From an uncultured Muribaculaceae bacterium (GTDB lineage: Bacteria > Bacteroidota > Bacteroidia > Bacteroidales > Muribaculaceae), in NCBI GenBank assembly GCA_910578665.1, contig CAJTQU010000024.1, forward strand, positions 1 to 30,578: a stretch of DNA of 30,578 nt, in the 5' to 3' direction. Made by a program: the position numbers and the translations under genes. The notes beneath the pieces were generated by a model. That model did not search any database and had not been told where the DNA came from. It saw only the letters and a program-made list of their open reading frames with translations. Positions within the stretch are counted from its first letter, which is position 1; each line of letters begins with the position of its first letter. Of the stretch, positions 7,928-14,181 are shown piece by piece.

Positions 7928-9103
7928 ATGGCACTATTAAACGCGGTCGTTCTGGCCTCTAAAACCATCAAGGGCGGCAGAAACAAGGTCAGGATTTCAG
8001 TTGCCCACAACGGAGAAACCCGTTACATCGTTACTGACATCATCCTCGACTCCAACAAGGAGTTCAAAAACGGCAAGGTGGTGAAGCGTGCTGACGCGGC
8101 CATGCTCAACACCAAAATACGCAATCTGCTCCAACGCTACCAGTCGGCACTCGATGAACTGGAATATATCAATGGACTCACGGCCCCGGAACTGGTGTAT
8201 CAGTTGATGAACGCCGGGAGTTACAAGCATCGTACCCTCAAATCAATCTATGAGGAGTACATGGCCAATGCCCACATCAAAGAGGGAACGGCCAAATCGT
8301 ACCGGGTAATCTGGAACAACATCATACGGTACACCGGCGATAAATTACTTGCAGAACACGTCACACACGGCACAATCCTCGGACTCGACAAACACCTCCG
8401 GGATCGAAAGCTCAAACCAACAACCGTGAGGACAAATCTGGTATTCCTTATGGTGCTGCTGAATTACGCCAAGAGGTGCGGATATGTGCAGTTCCGTGTG
8501 GACCCGTTTGCCGGATATGAGCTGCCAAAGATGGAAGTGCGCCAATCCTGGCTCTCGGTTGATGAGGTAAGGAAAATTCGCGACCTCGAATGCACTAAGC
8601 CGAACATCGCAAAATGCCGGGATCTGTTCATGCTCTCCTACTATCTCGGCGGCATCAACATGATCGACTTGCTTGACATCGACTTCAACGAGCAGACCGA
8701 CACAATACACTACGTCCGTAAGAAGACGGAACACCGCCCGAAGATGAATAAGTTCGTAGAGTTCGTCATTCCTGAAGAGGCAAGAACCATCATAAGCCGC
8801 TACAAAGGTAAGGACGGTCATATATCTGTCAGCGAGCACCAGCGCAAGACCAACTGCCACTACTTCTTCGATGTGAATATGCCGAAGCTGGCCGAGGCCA
8901 CCGGCATAAAGCAACTCATCTACTACTCGGCCCGAAAGTCGTTCTCTCAGCACGCTTTCGACCTCGGAATAAGCACAAGCATAATAGACTTCATTCTCGG
9001 CCACCGGGTAGATAAGGGAGGCACATCACTCTACTCCTATATCAGCGTCACGCCGGACATGGCGACAAATGCCGTGCGTAAGGTTTTGGATAATCTGAAA
9101 TAA
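7928..9103 (+). CDS. Phage tyrosine recombinase / integrase (Bacteroidota type)
   Basis: The 391-residue product has an arm-binding-like N-terminus, a SAM-like core-binding domain (about 100-195, with TLKSIYEEYMANAHIKEG and TVRTNLVFLMVLLNYAKRCG) and a catalytic domain from about 205. Visible catalytic residues are R336 (SARKSF), H359 (ILGHR) and the nucleophile Y369 (TSLYSYI). The first arginine of the family seems to be glycine (YYLGGINMIDL, about 241), and the H-x-x-R histidine position is also non-standard. IntDOT of CTnDOT is known to lack that first arginine and still works, so this need not mean loss of activity. It sits at the phage edge and probably catalyses integration and excision. 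A strong terminator follows at 9165-9196. Confidence 0.92.
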   Translation: MALLNAVVLASKTIKGGRNKVRISVAHNGETRYIVTDIILDSNKEFKNGKVVKRADAAMLNTKIRNLLQRYQSALDELEYINGLTAPELVYQLMNAGSYKHRTLKSIYEEYMANAHIKEGTAKSYRVIWNNIIRYTGDKLLAEHVTHGTILGLDKHLRDRKLKPTTVRTNLVFLMVLLNYAKRCGYVQFRVDPFAGYELPKMEVRQSWLSVDEVRKIRDLECTKPNIAKCRDLFMLSYYLGGINMIDLLDIDFNEQTDTIHYVRKKTEHRPKMNKFVEFVIPEEARTIISRYKGKDGHISVSEHQRKTNCHYFFDVNMPKLAEATGIKQLIYYSARKSFSQHAFDLGISTSIIDFILGHRVDKGGTSLYSYISVTPDMATNAVRKVLDNLK

Positions 9104-9116
9104 AGTGCTATCTTTG
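9085..9116 (+). promoter_or_regulatory. Promoter overlapping the integrase 3' end, facing the alpha-CTD-like gene
   Basis: TTTG (9085-9088), a 20-base spacer and TATCTTTG (9109-9116) match the Bacteroidota consensus in both boxes. It starts inside the last codons of the integrase gene. The expected start near 9122 gives a leader of about 90 bases containing two hairpins before the ATG at 9212. Confidence 0.7.
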
Positions 9117-9164
9117 CGCTATCAATAAGTTCTCCCCATAAAGGTGGCTTATTGGTTTGACTTG

Positions 9165-9196
9165 GGAGAGGGGGTGGTTCCCCTCTCCATTTTTTT
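9165..9196 (+). terminator. Strong intrinsic terminator after integrase, inside the leader of the alpha-CTD-like gene
   Basis: GGAGAGGGG (9165-9173) pairs perfectly with CCCCTCTCC (9180-9188) over a 6-base loop, followed by ATTTTTTT. It ends integrase transcription. It also lies between the 9085-9116 promoter and the next gene, so it could act as an attenuator: TCTCCC (9131-9136) could pair with GGGAGA (9164-9169) and disrupt the stem. Confidence 0.85.
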
Positions 9197-9211
9197 AATC
9201 ACTCTCCGGAT

Positions 9212-9487
9212 ATGTACTCGACACCCGAAACTGATATGACATTTGACAAGTACGATGAGATGAGGCTGCACATGGCCAAGCTATTCTCTGCCTCTATCAT
9301 TGACTTTGATATTCCCATGCGCATAGCCATTCCCCTTGACAACGCAGGGATAAGGAGAATCGGAGACCTCGTGAAGCTCACCAGAAAAGATTTGCTAAAA
9401 GTACGCAGGCTCGGAGGCAAGGGAGCTGATGAGGTGGGAAAGATACTTGACAGATTCGGTCTGTCGCTTGGCATGGCCGTGGAATAA
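9212..9487 (+). CDS. Stand-alone RNA polymerase alpha C-terminal-domain-like protein
   Basis: The 91-residue product matches the alpha-CTD fold over residues 31-88. It contains DFDIPMRIAIPLDNAGIRRI, GDLVKLTRKDLLKVRRLGGK and DEVGKILDRFGLSLGM, the same helix-hairpin-helix pattern as E. coli RpoA 255-320. The residue equivalent to the UP-element contact R265 is R37 and that of K298 is K70, while N268 and S299 are replaced by I and G. There is no alpha N-terminal domain, so it cannot join the polymerase core as a normal alpha. It may bind DNA, a sigma factor or an activator to redirect host transcription. Starts at Met9 or Met17 are also possible. It lies next to the integrase and is likely an early or lysogenic gene. 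Confidence 0.8.
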   Translation: MYSTPETDMTFDKYDEMRLHMAKLFSASIIDFDIPMRIAIPLDNAGIRRIGDLVKLTRKDLLKVRRLGGKGADEVGKILDRFGLSLGMAVE

Positions 9488-9490
9488 AAA

Positions 9491-9555
9491 GGGCTGCCGG
9501 ATACGACAGCCCGGGAACGCCCACACATCATCACATACATCATCAGAGGCGTTCC
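9491..9555 (+). other. Two back-to-back hairpins after the alpha-CTD-like gene
   Basis: GGGCTG (9491-9496) pairs with CAGCCC (9507-9512). Two bases on, GGAACGCC (9514-9521) pairs with GGCGTTCC (9548-9555) across a 26-base loop rich in CAT/CAC repeats. No T run follows directly, so this is a structured 3' region rather than a plain terminator. It could protect the mRNA or be a small RNA. Confidence 0.4.
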
Positions 9556-9605
9556 AAAATCATATTACCGACATCGGCCGCAATTATTCACTGGCGTTAA
9601 AATTA

Positions 9606-9635
9606 AAATAGCCCCGTTTCACAACGAGGCTATTT
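9606..9635 (-). terminator. Terminator of the phage lysis operon
   Basis: AAATAGCC (9606-9613) pairs with GGCTATTT (9628-9635), extended inside by CGTT/AACG with one C-A mismatch. On the minus strand it is followed by a T-rich tract (TTAATTTTAA). It lies 20 bp after the last lysis gene stop and faces the convergent plus-strand genes. Confidence 0.8.
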
Positions 9636-9655
9636 CTCTATAATCAATAATGACC

Positions 9656-10195
9656 TTAAAGCCTTATTATCTTGCGTAAGGCTTTCATTAACGGCCTACG
9701 GAAAAGCAGGCCGATGCTCACGATTACCGCGCCTACAAGATACCAGAACGCGGCGAGTTTGATTTGTTCCATGATTGTAAATTCCCGCTCGACCTCAACC
9801 GGGTAAGGCTGTGGGACAGGAATCTCTTTTTCTTTGACAGCCTCTTTGCTGCTTTGTGTGGTTGTCTGTGGTACATATACCTCGCCTTGCAGCTTTCCGG
9901 GCTTGTTGTTTATGGAATGGCCGAGAGTACCGTCCTCGTTTATCCATGCGTCGGACTCTGCGAGATCCGTTTCAACGTGACTTGAGTCCGCGGCTGTAAC
10001 GCTCGTTTGCGACTGTTGTGGAATATCGAGCGCGACAGGTGTAGGAACATAGATAGTGTTTATGATTGTTTCCACCCTCACGCTGTCGGAGTTGTTAAGA
10101 ATGACCGGGGGTAAAGTGGCCGTTGCCTGCTTTTGTGTCTTACATCCTACAAGAGCAAACGAAAGCAGGCATAAGAAGAAACAAATCCTTTTCAT
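9656..10195 (-). CDS. Unimolecular spanin-like lipoprotein
   Basis: The 179-residue product begins with a lipoprotein signal (MKRICFFLCLLSFALVGC; lipobox LVGC, acylated C18). It then has a long Pro/Gln/Thr-rich periplasmic stretch (about 20-140) and ends with one membrane helix (about 147-165) and a basic tail (RRPLMKALRKIIRL). A lipid anchor at one end and a C-terminal inner-membrane helix at the other is the layout of the phage T1 u-spanin, which spans the periplasm and fuses the two membranes in the last step of lysis. The gene overlaps the amidase by 4 bases and is last in a holin-amidase cassette, which supports the role. No sequence identity to T1 gp11 is claimed. Confidence 0.72.
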   Translation of the reverse strand: MKRICFFLCLLSFALVGCKTQKQATATLPPVILNNSDSVRVETIINTIYVPTPVALDIPQQSQTSVTAADSSHVETDLAESDAWINEDGTLGHSINNKPGKLQGEVYVPQTTTQSSKEAVKEKEIPVPQPYPVEVEREFTIMEQIKLAAFWYLVGAVIVSIGLLFRRPLMKALRKIIRL

Positions 10196-10848
10196 CGCTT
10201 CAAGGATTTAATGTAGCTCTCAACGCCGTTGACGTGGAGATCAACGATTGCTTTATGCCCTTCGGGAGAGAGCAGGAAATCACAGTCGGCTTTGTTGTCC
10301 TGAAACATCGACTCCGTGAGGACTGCCGGACACCGGGTGTGCATGAGGATATAGAAACGAGCCTCATAGTCGGGATCACCATCGGAATAATCGGTGCGGA
10401 TAGGCCGCTGTTTGCTGTCGTAGTCGCCGTTTGATTTCCGTATGGGGAAATCCTTTATATAATCAGCGAGAGCTGTCTGTGCCGCATTGTAGAGATGCGT
10501 GGCAAGAATATCGGCCTTTGTCTGTCCTGGTGATGTGTAGGCGCACCACCCTCCGGCACTTTTCCACTTGCCGTCGGCACCGGCTGCGTTGCAGTGGATA
10601 GATACAAGCAGCACGTTGGAGGTGCCGTATTGCTTGCAGATTTCGTTCACACGCCGGCATCGCTCTCCGAGGCTTATATCCTTTTCTTCAGGAACGAGAA
10701 TCCGAGCATCATAGCCCATCGCACGACGGCGAGCAACGATATCCATCACGAGGTCGCGAGCCTTTTTATACTCCCGAAGGCTCTTATCGGGGGCGCATTT
10801 GCCGGGCGTGTTAATGCCATGCCCATTGTCATAGAGTTCTACTATCAT
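10192..10848 (-). CDS. Phage endolysin: N-acetylmuramoyl-L-alanine amidase (Amidase_3)
   Basis: The 218-residue product has the zinc ligands and catalytic residue of Amidase_3: H10 in DNGHG, E26, H85 in SIHCNA and E179 in VLTES. It would cut the bond between MurNAc and L-Ala in peptidoglycan. There is no signal peptide, so it needs the holin encoded just upstream (4-base ATGA overlap) to reach the cell wall. It lacks an obvious separate wall-binding domain. Start at ATG 10848. Confidence 0.93.
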   Translation of the reverse strand: MIVELYDNGHGINTPGKCAPDKSLREYKKARDLVMDIVARRRAMGYDARILVPEEKDISLGERCRRVNEICKQYGTSNVLLVSIHCNAAGADGKWKSAGGWCAYTSPGQTKADILATHLYNAAQTALADYIKDFPIRKSNGDYDSKQRPIRTDYSDGDPDYEARFYILMHTRCPAVLTESMFQDNKADCDFLLSPEGHKAIVDLHVNGVESYIKSLKR

Positions 10849-11321
10849 TCTTCTTTGGGTTTTAGTTCTGATAAATCAATGTCGAAATGCCGGGAGGTCT
10901 TGTCGACGAGTATCTTCTGGAGCATACGCGCCCATTTGGAGCCATTGCAGCTTGACTCGTTTTCGAGTATGGACCACAACTGCCAAAAACAAATGGCGCC
11001 GGCGGCCACTTTGGTAAGGTCGATGGGCCATGAATCGGTAATGTGCTGCTGAATCATAAAAGCCATTATGATGAGTGCATACGCTTTCAGCAGTGTCATT
11101 ATGACTTTGCCGAAATTATGGCTCTTGAACTTCTTACCGTCCCGGCTTACTTTGTCGGGGTACTGTTTACGCGCCCTCTTTGACAACGACCATGCCGTAT
11201 AGCAATCGGCCAGTATCATAATGGTGCAGATGAACAGGTATGGGTAAGTCGGCTCGATGATGGCGAGAATGGCCCCGATGGCCGTAAATGCCCAGCGGAG
11301 GATTTCTGATAAATTGTTCAT
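10845..11321 (-). CDS. Phage holin-like membrane protein
   Basis: The 158-residue product has three to four hydrophobic segments: about 9-24, 27-46 (PYLFICTIMILADCYTAW), 72-92 (VIMTLLKAYALIIMAFMIQ) and 103-118. They are split by a basic loop (SKRARKQYPDKVSRDGKKFKSHN), and the tail is charged. This resembles the phage_holin_4-type proteins found beside amidases in Bacteroidota phages. It would form the inner-membrane lesion that times lysis. It overlaps the amidase start by 4 bases. Confidence 0.8.
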   Translation of the reverse strand: MNNLSEILRWAFTAIGAILAIIEPTYPYLFICTIMILADCYTAWSLSKRARKQYPDKVSRDGKKFKSHNFGKVIMTLLKAYALIIMAFMIQQHITDSWPIDLTKVAAGAICFWQLWSILENESSCNGSKWARMLQKILVDKTSRHFDIDLSELKPKEE

Positions 11322-11333
11322 GTCTATGTGATG

Positions 11334-11603
11334 TTAATGATTGATAAGCGAGAACAACGAGCCAATGGCAGAGCCGGCAATGGAGCCGGCAATATCAGCG
11401 GCGATGTCACTCCAATCCCATTTGTTGCCGGGCGCGCACTTGTCGCCGTACTCCTTGCCCACACCGATTGCGCCGCCTGCTATTATGCCGGCGACGAATG
11501 ACTGACCGTATGAGGCACCAAATCCGGCCTCTATTGATGATGCTGAAAATGCGACTGCCAGACAGACGCTAAAATGTTTGAGATGGTCTTGCTTAATTTT
11601 CAT
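11334..11603 (-). CDS. YfiM-like small membrane/lysis-cassette protein
   Basis: I place the start at ATG 11603, giving 89 residues. A longer frame opens at 11747 but covers a terminator and a promoter, and AGGAGT lies just before 11603. The product starts MKIKQDHLKHFSVCLAVAFSASS and has a glycine-rich hydrophobic middle (GQSFVAGIIAGGAIGVGKEYGD). It ends in WSDIAADIAGSIAGSAIGSLF. The D-K/H-x-x-H-F start, G-K-E-x-x-D and D-x-x-A-D-x-x-G elements are those of YfiM-like proteins often seen in Bacteroidota phage lysis regions. Role unknown; it lies 12 bp before the holin. Confidence 0.65.
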   Translation of the reverse strand: MKIKQDHLKHFSVCLAVAFSASSIEAGFGASYGQSFVAGIIAGGAIGVGKEYGDKCAPGNKWDWSDIAADIAGSIAGSAIGSLFSLINH

Positions 11604-11619
11604 GACTCCTATTTTTCGC

Positions 11620-11627
11620 CAAAAGTA
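11620..11627 (-). promoter_or_regulatory. -7 box in front of the lysis cassette
   Basis: Minus-strand TACTTTTG matches TAnnTTTG, 16 bases before the ATG at 11603. TTGG about 21 bases upstream may serve as a weak -33 box. It lies downstream of the 11722-11753 terminator, so the lysis genes could have their own transcript. Confidence 0.5.
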
Positions 11628-11721
11628 AGTCAATAAGCGCGTTGTCGAGCCAATTCCTAAATTTTCCGATTTACCAAAACCTGCTAAACACCGATAAATA
11701 AGATACATACAAAAATAGCGA

Positions 11722-11753
11722 AACGGCATAAGGCAATGAAACCCCATGCCGTT
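11722..11753 (-). terminator. Intrinsic terminator after the DUF4376-like gene
   Basis: AACGGCAT (11722-11729) and ATGCCGTT (11746-11753) form a perfect 8-bp stem with a 16-base loop. On the minus strand TCGCTATTTTTG follows. It separates the DUF4376-like gene from the lysis cassette. Confidence 0.65.
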
Positions 11754-11769
11754 CCTGGATTAGCTTTGC

Positions 11770-12264
11770 TTACTGCGCCGTGAATGCACTTTCGGTTACG
11801 AGAGCCTTTTCTTGCCAGCCGAGGGCATACATACGTTCCTTGTGATCTGATGCCGTTTTTGCAAATTCGGCAAATTCTTTGACGGATGTGAACTCGTAAA
11901 ATGCAGGTTCACCATTCTCATACTCGCCAACCTTGAATGTCTTGGGGAACATTGAATCACCGGCCACCGGGAGCAGTGCAAGTATCCCCACGATATTCCC
12001 TTGCGTTTCGTTGTCAAGATGGACCGGCAGTCCATTCCATGTAAGGCCATATTCAATCGCCCGGTCGGTATCTTCATTGACCTGCTTGAAGATAACGGCC
12101 TTGATTTCATCGAGAGTTGGCAAGTGATTGAATCGTTTCCGATAATTATAGCCCGTTGTTTCATCCTCCGAGTCTTTGCCGAACCCGAAGATAATCTCCC
12201 ATTTGTTGCGGCCAATACGGTATAAACCATCCTGCCGCTCTTGTGCGCCGTATATTTTTTTCAT
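11770..12264 (-). CDS. DUF4376-like phage protein, possibly tail-fibre associated
   Basis: The 164-residue product has an N-terminal part of about 85 residues with no recognised motif. The C-terminal part resembles DUF4376: YGLTWNGLPVHLDNETQGNI, then a FPKTFKVGEYENG turn, FTSVKEFAEFAKTASDH and YALGWQEKALV. DUF4376 domains occur in phage tail-fibre assembly or accessory proteins. It follows the fibre and DGR genes, so a role with the fibre is plausible but not shown. It has its own promoter of the type found before the tail operon (12284-12334) and its own terminator. Confidence 0.6.
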   Translation of the reverse strand: MKKIYGAQERQDGLYRIGRNKWEIIFGFGKDSEDETTGYNYRKRFNHLPTLDEIKAVIFKQVNEDTDRAIEYGLTWNGLPVHLDNETQGNIVGILALLPVAGDSMFPKTFKVGEYENGEPAFYEFTSVKEFAEFAKTASDHKERMYALGWQEKALVTESAFTAQ

Positions 12265-12283
12265 TGCAAATTTGATTTTTGCG

Positions 12284-12334
12284 CTAATATACGACTAAAA
12301 ACGGCAGATTGAGCCAAATGCCTGAAAAACCGAA
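12284..12334 (-). promoter_or_regulatory. Phage-specific promoter, copy B
   Basis: On the minus strand an upstream block (12312-12334) contains CAGGCATTTGGCT. TTTG at 12315-12318 is followed by a 23-base spacer and TATATTAG (12284-12291). The 23-base block matches copy A at 25631-25653 in 22 of 23 positions. Both copies have the same spacing and a similar distance to their ATG (19 and 16 bases from the -7 box). The spacing is longer than the 19-20 of the host consensus, so another sigma factor may be used. Confidence 0.6.
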
Positions 12335-12336
12335 AA

Positions 12337-12540
12337 TCAGGTAAACTTGTATTTCACTTTATTTCCGTCAAATACCTCGCTTTGAATTACAATCTCAAAT
12401 GGAAAACCGTCTTCTCTGTCGCTTACTTGATCGAGGATGTTTTTCATCTCTTCCGAAGATGTGAAGAACTTGCCCCACTCGCCGGTCTGAGCATCACGGA
12501 AAGAAACGAGATAGCGGTCTTCTCCATGAGAGGTCGTCAT
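12337..12540 (-). CDS. Small hypothetical protein downstream of the DGR reverse transcriptase
   Basis: The 67-residue product (MTTSHGEDRYLVSFRDAQTG...) is soluble, mixed alpha/beta and acidic in the middle, with a helix at EEMKNILDQV. I do not recognise its family. It starts 21 bases after the reverse transcriptase stop and probably shares its transcript. It is too short and unlike the four-helix Avd protein of known DGRs, so I do not call it an accessory factor, though its position would suit one. Confidence 0.55.
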   Translation of the reverse strand: MTTSHGEDRYLVSFRDAQTGEWGKFFTSSEEMKNILDQVSDREDGFPFEIVIQSEVFDGNKVKYKFT

Positions 12541-12561
12541 CTCACTTTCATAGTCGTGTAT

Positions 12562-13773
12562 TTACAGTGTCTTGTTCTGGAGCGCGCTGAGACGCATGAC
12601 TTTGCCCGGGAATCGTTTCTTTCCGTCGGCGGGAGTATATACGATTCCCATCTCTGAGAATTTTTGCATTTGATGATGTGTTAATTTGAAATATAGGTGT
12701 TTGCAGTCTGCATGACAAGCCATGCCTTTGAAAGAGCCGATTATCTGTTGCCGACGCTTCCGTGAACTGACTTTAGCCAATTTTCGGGCTGCATTTTGTT
12801 TAGTCCTCTTACGGAGCAATGAGTGGGTCGGATAGTGGACATATCCTACCATATCGAGTCCGTCGGTGATGGGCCTTACCGCCTCATTCGGCTTGACTTT
12901 CAATCCGAGTTTTTCCATCTCCGCTACATAGACATCTCTGAGCTGCCATAGCCTCTTTTTGTCATTACCTCCTATTGTCGTGTCATCACAATAGTTGTAG
13001 TAGAGGTATCTTACTTCTACACCCCCATCGGGAGAGGATATAAAGTAACGCTCGGCCATAGCAAGCATCTTATGGTGAACCGGCGAGATAAACAGATTGC
13101 CGAAAGTCTGCGATGAGCGCAACCCTTTTGAGAGTCCTTCGGGAAGCAGGGTAATGAAGCTGTCGAGAATCGGAAGCAAAACAGGATCGCAGATATATTG
13201 CCGGATTACGGCTTTCATCCGCTCCTGGTCTATGCTGTCATAATAATGGGATATGTCATTTTTATAATAGTGGGTAAACATCTCCGGCACCGCTCTCAAA
13301 TCATCTTCAATGATATGGTGCATCCAGTGCATACCCCTTCCCTTGATGGATGCACCCGTATTATGAATAAGACGCGGATAGACGTATTTTTCGACGATAA
13401 CCATTATACAATGGCATCCGACACGCTTAGGCACTCTTGGGGCCTGACATTCCCTATCTTTGGGACCATCCTTGACATGGATAGTCTTTACATCTTTCAG
13501 CGTAATCCGAAAGCTACCATCGGAAATCTGCTTTTTAAGAGTGCCGATTATTGCCTCACGCACATTAGCCGCGTGTCTTTGCTTCTCAAGATACGCGGCA
13601 TACTCTTCGGGAGTACGAAATTCATACTCCTGCCTTGGCTCCTTGTCCGGAGCATATTTCTCCCGTTGCTCCTTGCTCTCCAAATGGCTGATTACATAAT
13701 CATAACCGCCATACATATTGGAATCGCTGACAATCTCCGGGATAAGATTGTCTATCGGATAATCAATCTCCAT
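12562..13773 (-). CDS. DGR-type reverse transcriptase
   Basis: The 403-residue product has reverse transcriptase motifs in order: an early RVPKRVGCHCIMVIVEKYVYPRL region (113-135), motif A with D173 (YYKNDISHYYDSID), the DGR-style G-x-x-x-S-Q motif (GLRSSQ, 217-222) followed by TFGNLFISP, and motif C YCDD with D263 and D264. A thumb-like basic region follows (LLRKRTKQNAARKLAKVSSRKRRQQ). There is no maturase or endonuclease domain. DGR enzymes copy the template RNA with errors at adenines and move the cDNA into the variable gene. The gene lies 155 bases downstream of the TR on the same strand, about the length of the spacer needed in phage BPP-1. Start at ATG 13773. Confidence 0.93.
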   Translation of the reverse strand: MEIDYPIDNLIPEIVSDSNMYGGYDYVISHLESKEQREKYAPDKEPRQEYEFRTPEEYAAYLEKQRHAANVREAIIGTLKKQISDGSFRITLKDVKTIHVKDGPKDRECQAPRVPKRVGCHCIMVIVEKYVYPRLIHNTGASIKGRGMHWMHHIIEDDLRAVPEMFTHYYKNDISHYYDSIDQERMKAVIRQYICDPVLLPILDSFITLLPEGLSKGLRSSQTFGNLFISPVHHKMLAMAERYFISSPDGGVEVRYLYYNYCDDTTIGGNDKKRLWQLRDVYVAEMEKLGLKVKPNEAVRPITDGLDMVGYVHYPTHSLLRKRTKQNAARKLAKVSSRKRRQQIIGSFKGMACHADCKHLYFKLTHHQMQKFSEMGIVYTPADGKKRFPGKVMRLSALQNKTL

Positions 13774-13818
13774 ATCAGCCTTCAGGGCTCTTAGTTATGT
13801 TCCGGCTTTCTGCTTACG

Positions 13819-13917
13819 CGAGGGTTGCCGAGGCTCCAATCCCTCGTCTCTTACATTGCCCAACACGTGGGAGGTGCAGTGTGGCGATTTATATAACAAG
13901 GGCGGTGATACCCGCCC
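13819..13917 (-). ncRNA. Structured spacer of the DGR template RNA
   Basis: Between the TR and the reverse transcriptase ATG are two hairpins. GGGCGG (13900-13905) pairs with CCGCCC (13912-13917), and CGAGGGTTG (13819-13827) pairs with CAATCCCTCG (13837-13846) with one bulged T. In BPP-1 a spacer RNA of about 140 nt at this place is bound by the reverse transcriptase complex and primes cDNA synthesis, so the same role is inferred here. Confidence 0.6.
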
Positions 13918-13928
13918 CACATTATAGT

Positions 13929-14023
13929 CCTTAATGTCAGCCGCACGCCGTAGTTCGTATTCGAGTTCGCCCCGGCGTTATTCGCATTCGCGTTGTTGCT
14001 TGACCGCAGAGGGACACGGCATT
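13929..14023 (-). repeat. DGR template repeat (TR), 95 bp
   Basis: This non-coding stretch aligns with the end of the fibre gene (14215-14336). Outside a 27-base gap, 78 of 95 positions match and all 17 mismatches are T on the plus strand, that is A in the TR sense strand. If read in the fibre frame it would give CRVPLRSSNNANANNAGANS then NTNYGVRL, with eight Asn (AAC/AAT) codons. Such codons are the usual diversified sites in DGR templates. Compared with the VR it lacks nine codons at 13980-13991, near a tandem ATTCGC pair. Confidence 0.93.
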
Positions 14024-14045
14024 AGGATTGTCTACCTTTTGAGTG

Positions 14046-14053
14046 CAAAGTTA
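14046..14053 (-). promoter_or_regulatory. -7 box likely driving TR and reverse transcriptase
   Basis: Minus-strand TAACTTTG matches TAnnTTTG and lies 22 bases upstream of the TR. A transcript from here would begin near 14039 and carry the TR, the structured spacer and the reverse transcriptase gene. No good TTTG -33 box is seen at 19-20 bases. Confidence 0.5.
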
Positions 14054-14115
14054 CGAAAATTCGGTCAGATGTTAAAATTTCAAATAACTCGACCCGCCAA
14101 AGGTGGGATAAAGAG

Positions 14116-14151
14116 AGAGGGAGCACCCTCCCGTTGGTCGGCTCTCCCTCT
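14116..14151 (-). terminator. Hairpin after the tail-fibre gene
   Basis: AGAGGGAG (14116-14123) pairs with CTCCCTCT (14144-14151), with GAGC/GCTC pairing possible at the inner end. On the minus strand it is followed by CTCTTTATC, a weak T tract. It lies 30 bases past the fibre stop. In some DGRs a hairpin just past the VR aids target recognition, but this one is about 65 bases away, so a terminator is more likely. Confidence 0.55.
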
Positions 14152-14181
14152 GACGCTTTTTCGCAAATCGCGCTCTGCGCT

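Noticed and set aside
11604..11747. An upstream extension of the YfiM-like gene to ATG 11747.
   Set aside because: The extension covers a terminator hairpin and a -7 box, and its residues look unlike the family. ATG 11603 has AGGAGT beside it.
14116..14151. The post-fibre hairpin as the DGR target-recognition cruciform.
   Set aside because: Known DGR target hairpins lie within a few bases of the VR end. This one is about 65 bases away, after the stop codon, so it is more likely a terminator.
13774..14181. A possible hidden avd gene between the fibre and the reverse transcriptase.
   Set aside because: The stretch is filled by a hairpin, a promoter box, the TR and the spacer. No minus-strand frame of Avd length exists there.
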